Source of the DNA: Thermotogaceae bacterium
Lineage (GTDB): Bacteria > Thermotogota > Thermotogae > Thermotogales > Thermotogaceae
Assembly: GCA_027077795.1 (NCBI GenBank)
Contig: JALWTT010000012.1
Span: 1-55,225 of the forward strand
Direction: 5' to 3'
Length of the DNA stretch: 55,225 nucleotides
Within the stretch, counting starts at the first letter, position 1; each line of letters opens with the position of its first letter. Made by a program: the position numbers and the translations under genes. The notes under the pieces are model-generated. The model did no database searches. It was not told the origin of the DNA and worked only from the letters and a program-made list of their open reading frames with translations. Shown in pieces: positions 9,689-19,185 of this stretch.

Positions 9689-10384
9689 TCAACCCCTGTC
9701 AAGTAGAGCGTAGATGAAGAACCTGAAAAGTCTGAAAAGCACCTTCCACCTTTTTGGGTCCTGAAAAATCCTGTAGAGCCATTCAAGTCCAGCTTTGACC
9801 ATCCATTTTGGTGCCCTCTTCTTGAAGCCCGCCATTACGTCGAAGGTTCCTCCAACGCCTATGAAAAGGCCTTTTCTAAATTTCTCCATGTTTTCATAGA
9901 TCCAGAGCTCTTGTTTTGGAACCCCCATGGCTACGAGAATGATGTCCGGCTTTTTTTCTGAAATTTCCTCAACGGGTCCTTTCCCATCGAAATATCCATG
10001 GTGATAACCGCACACATTAACCCCTCTTTGTTTTAAATCTTTGGCGAGCTTTGAAACGACCCTTTCCCTGGCCCCAAGGAGATAGAATTTCCATTTCTTC
10101 TTCGAACCCTCACTCACCAAATCTCTTGCAAGTTCGACTCCAGGATATTTGCTTATGCGCTTTCCCTTCAGTTTGCTGACAAGGACTATACCGCTCCCAT
10201 CTGGGACAACTAGATCTGCGCTTTCCACAGCTTTTCTGTACTTGGGATTCTCTTTTACCTTCAGCATGATGACTGCATTCGCCGTTACAACAAAAACCCT
10301 TTGGGAAGAGTCTATCCTTTTGACGATATCTTTGAAGATCTCCTCCCTTGACCTTCCGTCTATCTCGATACCGAAGAGCTTCAT
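9689..10384 (-). CDS. WecG/TagA/CpsF family glycosyltransferase (GT26)
   Basis: The protein has the landmarks of GT26 glycosyltransferases: TANAVIMLKVKENPKYRKAV, then the catalytic-region aspartate in ADLVVPDGSGIV, then LLGARE, VAMGVPKQELWI and GVGGTFDVMAGFKKRAPKW. It would move a sugar such as N-acetylmannosamine from a UDP donor to a lipid carrier in cell-surface polysaccharide synthesis; the exact substrate cannot be told. The ATG at 10384 overlaps the nusA stop as ATGA and has no good SD, so translation is probably coupled to nusA. The C-terminal basic, aromatic helices suggest membrane contact. Confidence 0.88.
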   Translation of the reverse strand: MKLFGIEIDGRSREEIFKDIVKRIDSSQRVFVVTANAVIMLKVKENPKYRKAVESADLVVPDGSGIVLVSKLKGKRISKYPGVELARDLVSEGSKKKWKFYLLGARERVVSKLAKDLKQRGVNVCGYHHGYFDGKGPVEEISEKKPDIILVAMGVPKQELWIYENMEKFRKGLFIGVGGTFDVMAGFKKRAPKWMVKAGLEWLYRIFQDPKRWKVLFRLFRFFIYALLDRG

Positions 10385-11430
10385 ACATTCAACACGGGTT
10401 TTATATCTATCTTCCATCCAGTGAGTTTCGCAGCCAACCTGACGTTCTGACCATCTTTCCCTATCGCAAGGGGCATATGATTTGGCGGAACCAGGACTCT
10501 GGCGACCTTTCTTTCGGGGTCTAGGATGTCTATCTCCGTCACAGGAGCTGGTGCTAGAGCATTCGCTATTAGTTCTTTTGGATCGTCAGACCATTTCAAT
10601 ATGTCAACTTTTTCACCCTTGAGTTCTCTCATAACGGCGTTTATCCTCACTTTTCCCTCACCTATGCAGGCTCCAACTGGATCAACGTTTATCTCATTTG
10701 AGGAAACGGCTATTTTCGTTCTAGTCCCGGCTTCCCTGGCTATGGCTTTTATCTCAACCACACCCTCTTCTATCTCTGGAACCTCCAAGGCGAGAAGGCC
10801 TGCAACAAACTCTGGAACCCTTCTACTGACGAATATCTTTGGTCCCTTTCTTGTTTTCTCCACCTTGGTTATGTAAACCTTTATCATCTCACCGGGGTTT
10901 ATCATCTCGCCAGGTATCCACTCTCTTTTGAGAAGCCTTGTCTCTATCTTCCCTATTCTTATATCTGCCCAGTCCTTCGTGACCCTTATGACTTCACTCG
11001 TTCTGACGGTTCCCTCGAAATCCGAGTACTGCTCATAAAGCTTGAGTTTCTCCAGTTCTCTTATCTGCTGAACCAGGACCTGCTTAGCAGTCTGAGCAGC
11101 TATTCTACCGAATCTCTTTGGGTTGACCTCCACTTTGATCTCCGAACCTATCTCGGCCTTTAGATCGTGTTTTTTTGCATCCTCCAATGATATCTCGTGC
11201 AGTTCATCTTCGACATTTTCTACAACCTTTAGTATGTGGTATATCCGGATGTTCCCGGTTTTCCTGTCTATCTCCACGACCGCGTTGCTCAAATCCGTTC
11301 CCTTTTGGACACCCAAATGCTTTTTGTAAGCGTTCAAAAGTGCCTTTTCTAGAATTTGAAGGACCTCTTCCTTGGATATTCCTTTTTCCTTCTCGAGTTG
11401 CTCTAGTGCTTCCAGAAGACCGAAGTTCAT
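10381..11430 (-). CDS. nusA: Transcription termination/antitermination factor NusA
   Basis: NusA binds RNA polymerase and nascent RNA and controls pausing, termination and antitermination. The 349 residues match a short NusA: an N-terminal polymerase-binding domain (1-130), an S1 domain around SDFEGTVRTSEVIRVTKDWADIRIGKIETRLL, then two KH domains ending in PNHMPLAIGKDGQNVRLAAKLTGWKIDI. No acidic C-terminal repeats are present. It follows rimP by 12 bases, the usual rimP-nusA pairing, but the customary infB and YlxQ genes are replaced by a glycosyltransferase and acpS. The SD GGAGG is 7 bases before the ATG. Confidence 0.97.
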   Translation of the reverse strand: MNFGLLEALEQLEKEKGISKEEVLQILEKALLNAYKKHLGVQKGTDLSNAVVEIDRKTGNIRIYHILKVVENVEDELHEISLEDAKKHDLKAEIGSEIKVEVNPKRFGRIAAQTAKQVLVQQIRELEKLKLYEQYSDFEGTVRTSEVIRVTKDWADIRIGKIETRLLKREWIPGEMINPGEMIKVYITKVEKTRKGPKIFVSRRVPEFVAGLLALEVPEIEEGVVEIKAIAREAGTRTKIAVSSNEINVDPVGACIGEGKVRINAVMRELKGEKVDILKWSDDPKELIANALAPAPVTEIDILDPERKVARVLVPPNHMPLAIGKDGQNVRLAAKLTGWKIDIKPVLNV

Positions 11431-11442
11431 AAGAACACCTCC

Positions 11443-11892
11443 TTAAATTTCTGGCTCGAGGTTTGCCTTTTTCACCTGGTCCTTGCTTATAGTTACCTCT
11501 TTCCCCTTTTCATCGAGATGGATCTTTCCATCTGAATAGGAAACTATCCTGGCAATTATCACTCTTCCATCCATCAGAACAAACTTTGCCAGCTTTCCCT
11601 TGAACCTTTCGTAGTCCTTCTCTTCCCTTAAAGGTCGATTCAAACCTGGCGATGAAACCTCCAGTATGTACCTGTGAGTTATCAGATCTTTTTCATCAAG
11701 CCACGCTTCGAGATCCCTCGAGACAACTTCGCAGTCTCTGATGGATACGTATCCCACTGGATTGTCTATGGTCAAGCGGAGTACCCATCCCCTTCCTTCC
11801 CTTCTGAACGTCAGGTCGAAAACCTCAAGCCCGTATCTTTGAACGATCTTCTCAGCTTTTTCCCTTATCAAATCTAGATCGACTTCCATCAT
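11443..11892 (-). CDS. rimP: Ribosome maturation factor RimP
   Basis: RimP helps assemble the 30S ribosomal subunit. The protein of 149 residues shows the family pattern: IVQRYGLEVFDLTFRREGRGWVLRLTIDN, then the central YILEVSSPGLNRPLREEKDYERF, then a C-terminal SH3-like barrel. The open frame continues upstream through the terminator and into the tRNA gene, but a GGGG SD 8 bases before ATG 11892 marks the true start. It is the first gene of the rimP-nusA chain and begins just after the tRNA-Ser terminator. Confidence 0.95.
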   Translation of the reverse strand: MMEVDLDLIREKAEKIVQRYGLEVFDLTFRREGRGWVLRLTIDNPVGYVSIRDCEVVSRDLEAWLDEKDLITHRYILEVSSPGLNRPLREEKDYERFKGKLAKFVLMDGRVIIARIVSYSDGKIHLDEKGKEVTISKDQVKKANLEPEI

Positions 11893-11910
11893 ACCAGTCA
11901 CCCCGCATGT

Positions 11911-11937
11911 AAAGAAAATCCGGGACTCATGTCCCGG
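11911..11937 (-). terminator. Terminator after tRNA-Ser
   Basis: On the minus strand a 7-bp stem CCGGGAC/GTCCCGG with a 4-base loop is followed by ATTTTCTTT. It lies 7 bases after the tRNA 3' end and 19 bases before the rimP start, so it should end the tRNA transcript. Confidence 0.8.
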
Positions 11938-11943
11938 TCTCTC

Positions 11944-12034
11944 TGGCGGAGGGAGTGGGATTTGAACCCACGGGTGGCTTGTGGCCACCATGCGCTCTCC
12001 AGGCGCACGCCTTAGGCCGCTCGGCCATCCCCCC
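11944..12034 (-). tRNA. tRNA-Ser, anticodon GGA
   Basis: The minus strand folds as a class II tRNA of 91 bases with CCA encoded. The acceptor stem is GGGGGGA with TCCCTCC (one G-U pair). The anticodon arm is TGCGC-CTGGAGA-GCGCA with anticodon GGA. A long variable arm (GGTGGCC...) and a T arm GTGGG-TTCAAAT-CCCAC follow, and the discriminator base is G. The long variable arm and anticodon GGA identify it as a serine tRNA reading TCC and TCT. It has its own promoter and terminator. Confidence 0.97.
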
Positions 12035-12051
12035 TCTCATATCGCCAAGGG

Positions 12052-12081
12052 ATTCTATCACATACAGTGGACTTTTTTCAA
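12052..12081 (-). promoter_or_regulatory. Promoter of tRNA-Ser
   Basis: The minus strand has TTGAAA (12076-12081), an 18-base spacer and TAGAAT (12052-12057), ending 18 bases before the tRNA. The -35 box overlaps the stop codon of rho. Confidence 0.7.
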
Positions 12082-13370
12082 TATGTCCTGGCCTTGTTGG
12101 AGTCTATGAGGGCGAGGAAGTCTTCGTTACTCTGAGTTTCTCTGAGTTTCTTCAGTATAAGGGTCAACCCTTCCTCTTCGCTCATTGTGGCCAGCATTCT
12201 GCGGAGTATCCAGATCTTCTTGAGGGTTTCATCATTGAGAAGGAGTTCCTCTCTCCTCGTTCCAGAGAGCATGATGTTTATAGCCGGAAAGATCCTCTTG
12301 TTGGAAAGCTGCCTGGAAAGGACGAGTTCCATGTTTCCTGTTCCCTTGAACTCCTCGAATATTACCTCGTCCATCTTTGAGCCAGTTTCAACGAGTGCGG
12401 TAGCTATTATCGTTAGAGATCCCCCTTCCCTTATGTTTCTAGCAGCTCCGAAGAACTTTTTCGGTTTCACCAAAGCCGCCGGATCAACTCCACCCGAAAG
12501 GAGTTTCCCAGAGGGTTCTATGGAGATGTTATAAACTCTGGCAAGCCTCGTTAGAGAATCGAGAAGAATTATCACGTCTTTCCCGAATTCCACTTGCCTT
12601 TTTGCCATCTCAAGTGTGAGCTCTGCAACCTTCGTTTGATGTCGAGGCTCCATATCAAATGGAGCTGCTATGACCATGGCATCTGTGGACTCCTTTATGT
12701 CGGTAACCTCTTCTGGCCTCTCATCTATGAGCAGTATTATTCGGAAGGTCTCCGGATGATTCGTGGCGACACCGTTGGCAATCTCCTTGAGTATGGTGGT
12801 CTTACCAGCTTTTGGCGGTGAAACTATCATACCACGTTGTCCTTTCCCGATTGGTGCGAAGATGTCTATTATCCTAGTTGAGAGGACAAGACGTTCTGTT
12901 TCAAGAATGAACTTCTCCCTCGGATAATCAGGCGTGAGGTTCTCAAAGTTTATCCTCTCACCGCTTTTCTCTGGTGAATAGCCGTTCACAGCTGTTATCT
13001 TTATCATTGCGAAATACTTCTCACCGTTTTTTGGAGGTCTGATTACTCCCTTGACTATATCCCCGGTATTCAGGTTGAACTTCCTTATCTGAGATGGTGA
13101 CACGTAGATGTCATCTGAGGATGGAAGAAGGTTGTCTTTCATGGAGCGGAGGAATCCGAAACCACCATTTTCGTTTACATCCAAGACTCCCTCGCCTGTG
13201 AAGTATCCCTTTTCCTCCTGTTGCCTCTTCAATATCTCATTTATGAGCTCTCTCTTCCTATAACTCGTATATCTGGGTATTCCGTACTTTTTTGCCAACT
13301 TATAGAGTTCTTTCACCGTCATGTTTTCGAGCTCTGTCATGTCAAATGCTTCGAGTATGTCATCTGACAA
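12078..13370 (-). CDS. rho: Transcription termination factor Rho
   Basis: Rho is the hexameric RNA-dependent helicase that ends untranslated transcripts. The 430 residues contain the N-terminal helix bundle (VKELYKLAKKYGIPRYTSYRKREL), the RNA-binding cold-shock-like domain (GVLDVNENGGFGFLRS), the Walker A PPKAGKTTILKEIA, the Walker B VIILLDSLTRLARVYN, and the Q/R-loop region SGGVDPAALVKPKKFFGAARN. The start is a TTG placed 8 bases after GGGAGG; its SD overlaps the end of the transaldolase gene 5 bases upstream, so the two genes form an operon. Confidence 0.97.
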   Translation of the reverse strand: MSDDILEAFDMTELENMTVKELYKLAKKYGIPRYTSYRKRELINEILKRQQEEKGYFTGEGVLDVNENGGFGFLRSMKDNLLPSSDDIYVSPSQIRKFNLNTGDIVKGVIRPPKNGEKYFAMIKITAVNGYSPEKSGERINFENLTPDYPREKFILETERLVLSTRIIDIFAPIGKGQRGMIVSPPKAGKTTILKEIANGVATNHPETFRIILLIDERPEEVTDIKESTDAMVIAAPFDMEPRHQTKVAELTLEMAKRQVEFGKDVIILLDSLTRLARVYNISIEPSGKLLSGGVDPAALVKPKKFFGAARNIREGGSLTIIATALVETGSKMDEVIFEEFKGTGNMELVLSRQLSNKRIFPAINIMLSGTRREELLLNDETLKKIWILRRMLATMSEEEGLTLILKKLRETQSNEDFLALIDSNKARTY

Positions 13371-13375
13371 TCACT

Positions 13376-14032
13376 TCACCTCCCCATCGTCTCTTTGTAT
13401 CTCTCCCAATCTTTTGTGAACCTCTCTATACCTATATCCGTCAGAGGGTGCTTGAAGAGCTTCTCCAGGACGGAGAATGGCATGGTTACTATGTCAACCC
13501 CCATGAGGGCGGCCTCCAGGACATGCATGGGATGCCTTATAGAGGCGGCTATTATTTCGGCTTCAAAGGAGTAGTTCCCGAATATCACCACGATTTCCTC
13601 CAGCATCTTCAGGCCATCTGATGAAACATCATCTACCCTTCCTATGAATGGACTAACATAGGTAGCTCCGGCTTTAGCTGCCAAAACGGCTTGCATCGGC
13701 GAAAAAACAAGCGTTGCGTTTGTCCTTATCCCTTCGGAGCTCAATACCTTTATAGCTCTTATACCATCTGGTGTCAACGGGATTTTTATGACAACGTGTT
13801 CATCTAGTTTAGCCAGTTCCCTGGCTTCTTTGACCATTCCTCTCCAATCCAAAGCTGTTACCTCCGCTGAGACAGGTCCTTTAACAAGGTCGCAGATTTC
13901 TTTTATTCTCTCTTTAAATGGAACTTTCTCTCTAGCGATGAGCGTGGGATTCGTGGTGACACCGTCAACTATGCCCCATTCTACACCTTTTCTGATTTCC
14001 TCTAAGTTAGCCGTGTCTAGAAATATTTTCAT
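13376..14032 (-). CDS. tal: Transaldolase (short TalC/MipB type)
   Basis: The 218-residue protein is a single-domain transaldolase or fructose-6-phosphate-aldolase-like TIM barrel. It begins [16 protein letters not shown] and carries [10 protein letters not shown]. Lys83 in [11 protein letters not shown] is the Schiff-base lysine. The FIGRVDD motif follows near residue 132. It moves a three-carbon unit between sugar phosphates in the pentose phosphate pathway. GGAGG is 7 bases before the ATG, and a good promoter lies upstream at 14089-14118. It is transcribed with rho. Confidence 0.95.
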   Translation of the reverse strand: MKIFLDTANLEEIRKGVEWGIVDGVTTNPTLIAREKVPFKERIKEICDLVKGPVSAEVTALDWRGMVKEARELAKLDEHVVIKIPLTPDGIRAIKVLSSEGIRTNATLVFSPMQAVLAAKAGATYVSPFIGRVDDVSSDGLKMLEEIVVIFGNYSFEAEIIAASIRHPMHVLEAALMGVDIVTMPFSVLEKLFKHPLTDIGIERFTKDWERYKETMGR

Positions 14033-14088
14033 GGAATCACCTCCGGAAGATCTTTGTTTGGAAGGGGCTAGGAAGGCCTCCCATGTGT

Positions 14089-14118
14089 ATATTACTACCT
14101 GAAACGGAGAAATATCAA
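14089..14118 (-). promoter_or_regulatory. Promoter of the tal-rho operon
   Basis: The minus strand has TTGATA (14113-14118), an 18-base spacer and TAATAT (14089-14094), about 57 bases before the transaldolase start. It lies in the 209-base gap after ligA, in which I see no other feature. Confidence 0.7.
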
Positions 14119-14241
14119 GTTTCCTGAAAGACTTTCAATTGCTTTGAAAAGGCGTGAATTCTTCACCAAGATGTGATGGCTCCAGAAGTGATGGAGGTGT
14201 TGCGAATAGTCGGCTCTTACCGAAGACTCTCAGGTTTCGCT

Positions 14242-16930
<2,689 letters not shown>

Positions 16931-16955
16931 GCGCTTCACCTCGCTTCCCCAAAGT

Positions 16956-16984
16956 ATTCTAACTCTTAACGCTTTGATGATAAA
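16956..16984 (-). promoter_or_regulatory. Candidate promoter of udk-ligA
   Basis: The minus strand has TTTATC (16979-16984), a 17-base spacer and TAGAAT (16956-16961), 25 bases before the udk start. A plus-strand TAAAAT box for tsaB (16981-16986) overlaps it, so the divergent promoters would compete. The -35 match is only moderate. Confidence 0.45.
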
Positions 16985-16998
16985 ATCGCCGGGGAGGG

Positions 16999-17643
16999 AT
17001 GGATCTGATTCTCGCTCTTGACACTTCTACTAGAAGAATCTCTTTGGCCGTTCTCAAAGGTGGAGAAACTTATACAAAATCCTACGAGGGAAAAGAGAAG
17101 CACGCTGTAAAACTTGCATCCTTGGTTGAGGAGCTTTCTAGGGATGTAAACGCAAGTTTGAGAGAGGTGGAATTCATCGGTCTTGGAATAGGGCCGGGTT
17201 CGTTGACTGGCCTCAGGGTGGGAATGGGTTTTGCGGTGGGGATCGCAGCCGTCAGCGGAGCGAAGGTGGTGCCGCTGAATTCCTTTGAAGTTATAGCTTC
17301 TTCCGCTTTCTGGAAGGGAGAAAGAGTGGTTGTTAGAAAAGCTAGGAAGGGATACGTTTACATGCAGGTCTTTCCTCTGGAGAAAAAGCCCTCTGTTCTT
17401 GAGGTGTGCAAAGCTAGGGAGATCATATCGAAACTGAGAGATCCTTTGATAATGGGTGATGGAAGGGAATTTTTCGAAGGGATGAAAGTCCCAGATACTT
17501 TTGACACTCCAATTCCTGAAGTTCTAATTGACCTAACTTTAAAAAACCTGGAGAGAGCTGTGAATTACCTGAATGTGAAGCCACTCTACGTTCAGAAATC
17601 CATAGCTGAGATGAATTTTGAGAAAAAACATGGGAATGGTTAA
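16999..17643 (+). CDS. tsaB: tRNA threonylcarbamoyladenosine biosynthesis protein TsaB
   Basis: TsaB is the partner and protease-like scaffold of TsaD in making the t6A base of ANN-decoding tRNAs. The protein has the ASKHA fold start LILALDTSTRRISLAVL and the motif FIGLGIGPGSLTGLRVGMGFAVGIA near residues 59-83. The length of about 214 is normal. The ATG at 16999 is only 1 base after GGAGG; the in-frame CTG at 17005 is 7 bases after it and gives the family-typical start ILALDTS, so the true start may be CTG. TsaE, another member of the pathway, is at 43.5 kb. Confidence 0.93.
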   Translation: MDLILALDTSTRRISLAVLKGGETYTKSYEGKEKHAVKLASLVEELSRDVNASLREVEFIGLGIGPGSLTGLRVGMGFAVGIAAVSGAKVVPLNSFEVIASSAFWKGERVVVRKARKGYVYMQVFPLEKKPSVLEVCKAREIISKLRDPLIMGDGREFFEGMKVPDTFDTPIPEVLIDLTLKNLERAVNYLNVKPLYVQKSIAEMNFEKKHGNG

Positions 17644-17863
17644 TGTGAAGAAGGGCTCCAATTGCACGAGGATCTTCATCCCTGAGCTGAGCTTCTCAGC
17701 ATCTCGACCATTTAAAGAGATTTGCCCTCTTTCTGACAAGTCCTTCTCATCCTGGTAAGCATCCTGTGTGAACTCCCTTTTAATTGTTGCTGAAATAATT
17801 TCAAACAGGAAAGTAGGAGGTTGCACGGGGCTTCCCTTGGAAGAAAAGAGTGCAGTATGAATT

Positions 17864-17892
17864 TTGATATTAAGCATGCTTTGTGGCATATT
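17864..17892 (+). promoter_or_regulatory. Candidate promoter and operator of the molybdenum hydroxylase operon
   Basis: TTGATA (17864-17869), a 17-base spacer and CATATT (17887-17892) lie about 28 bases before the first subunit gene. The perfect palindrome AAGCATGCTT (17872-17881) sits in the spacer, where a bound repressor would block RNA polymerase. The rest of the 277-base gap (17644-17863) shows no supported gene. Confidence 0.5.
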
Positions 17893-17920
17893 ATTCGAGG
17901 AATGAAAGGGAGGTGTTAAA

Positions 17921-18727
17921 GTGGCGCTCAGAATATTGGAGTATGTCAGGCCCAAAACTCTAGAAGAAGCCTTTGAACTCCTTCAGAATGAGGGGGCAGA
18001 GATACTCGGAGGTACCACATATGCAAGGCTTTCAAGTAGAACTATTAAGCTGGCTATAGATCTTCAAGATGTAGGAATTTCCGACATATACGAGGAAGAT
18101 GGATATATAGTTGTCGGTGCAATGGCAAGGCTCGCCAACATGCAGTTTCATGATTTGATAATGAACTACGCTAATGGATATCTGTACGACGCCATATCAT
18201 ACGTTTGGTCAGTTCAGCTGAGGAACATCGCTACTGTTGGTGGAACGGTGGTTCCAAAATGGGGATTCTCTGACTTCATAACCGCGGTCCTGGCGCTCTC
18301 AACAGAGGTGGAATTTTACAAGGCCGGAAGGATGAAACTCGAGGACTTCTTGGAAAATCCAACCCCAAGGAAGGATATAATGACAAAACTTTTGATAAAA
18401 AAGGAACCTAGAAAAGCATCGTTTAAGTTCATGAGAAACTCTGTTTACGACTTCTCTATAGTCAACGCAGCGCTCTCTGCCAAAGAAGAGGAGGGGAAAC
18501 TGGTGGATTGGAGAGTCGCGGTAGGTGCAAGACCGGGTGTTGCAGCTCTTTCAAGGAAAGCCATGGAGGTTTTGAACGAGGGGTATGACGATGAGCACAT
18601 TGAAAGAGCGGTGAATGCCATGAAAGAGGAGCTCAAATTCGCAGACGATTTCAGATGGAGTGGTGAGTATAGAAAGGAAGTAGCCGGCGTTTTGGTCAAA
18701 AAAGCCATCGGTGAGGTGATAGGATGA
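17921..18727 (+). CDS. Molybdenum hydroxylase FAD-binding subunit
   Basis: This is the FAD-binding medium subunit of a xanthine dehydrogenase / CO dehydrogenase type enzyme. It begins with the family pattern VRPKTLEEAFELLQNEGAEILGGTTYARL and continues with a degenerate second flavin loop, QLRNIATVGGTVVPKW, where most relatives have GGNIANASP. It ends with the CO-dehydrogenase flavoprotein C-terminal domain. It would pass electrons from the iron-sulfur subunit to an acceptor. GTG 17921 follows GGGAGG by 7 bases, and the stop overlaps the next start as ATGA. At 268 residues it is close to the usual 280-290. Confidence 0.9.
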   Translation: MALRILEYVRPKTLEEAFELLQNEGAEILGGTTYARLSSRTIKLAIDLQDVGISDIYEEDGYIVVGAMARLANMQFHDLIMNYANGYLYDAISYVWSVQLRNIATVGGTVVPKWGFSDFITAVLALSTEVEFYKAGRMKLEDFLENPTPRKDIMTKLLIKKEPRKASFKFMRNSVYDFSIVNAALSAKEEEGKLVDWRVAVGARPGVAALSRKAMEVLNEGYDDEHIERAVNAMKEELKFADDFRWSGEYRKEVAGVLVKKAIGEVIG

Positions 18728-19185
18728 AGATAAAAGTCAAGGTCAATGGAGAGTGGAAGGAATGGGAGATCGACCCGTCGGATTACCTACTGGATGTTCT
18801 AAGGAGAGAAGGGTACCTTTCTGTTAAAAGAGCGTGTGATACGGGTACTTGTGGTGCTTGCACGGTCCTAGTAGATGGTTTTCCGGCTCTTTCATGCTCT
18901 GTTTTGGCTGCGACGATGGATGGACATGAGATAACCACCGCTGAGGGTATAGCAGATGAAATGGAAGAGTACATAAAGGCACTCGCGTCTGAAGGAGCTG
19001 AACAGTGTGGTTTTTGCTCACCCGGACTCATGGTAATGGTTTATGCTTTGAAAAAAGAGATAGAAAATGGAAAAGTTGAAAAGAACGAAGAAGCGGTGAA
19101 GAGGTACCTCATAGGAAACTTGTGTAGATGCAGTGGATATCTCGGACAGCAAAGGGCTATATTCAAGTTCCTGGGGGTGAAATGA
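18724..19185 (+). CDS. Molybdenum hydroxylase [2Fe-2S] subunit
   Basis: This 153-residue protein is the small iron-sulfur subunit. The plant-ferredoxin type cluster is bound by CDTGTCGACTVLVDGFPALSC near residues 39-59 and the second cluster by CGFCSPGLM and CRCSGY in the C-terminal helical domain, so all eight cysteines are present. It carries electrons from the molybdenum site to FAD. It overlaps the FAD subunit by 4 bases and is followed at once by the large subunit. Confidence 0.95.
   Translation: MKIKVKVNGEWKEWEIDPSDYLLDVLRREGYLSVKRACDTGTCGACTVLVDGFPALSCSVLAATMDGHEITTAEGIADEMEEYIKALASEGAEQCGFCSPGLMVMVYALKKEIENGKVEKNEEAVKRYLIGNLCRCSGYLGQQRAIFKFLGVK

Noticed and set aside
11893-11991. N-terminal extension of RimP
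   Set aside because: It would be translated from the tRNA-Ser gene and its terminator; the SD and family start lie at 11892.
11944-12034. tRNA-Ser as an integration site for a mobile element
   Set aside because: Both sides carry ordinary host genes (rimP and rho) and no repeat of the tRNA 3' end is seen.
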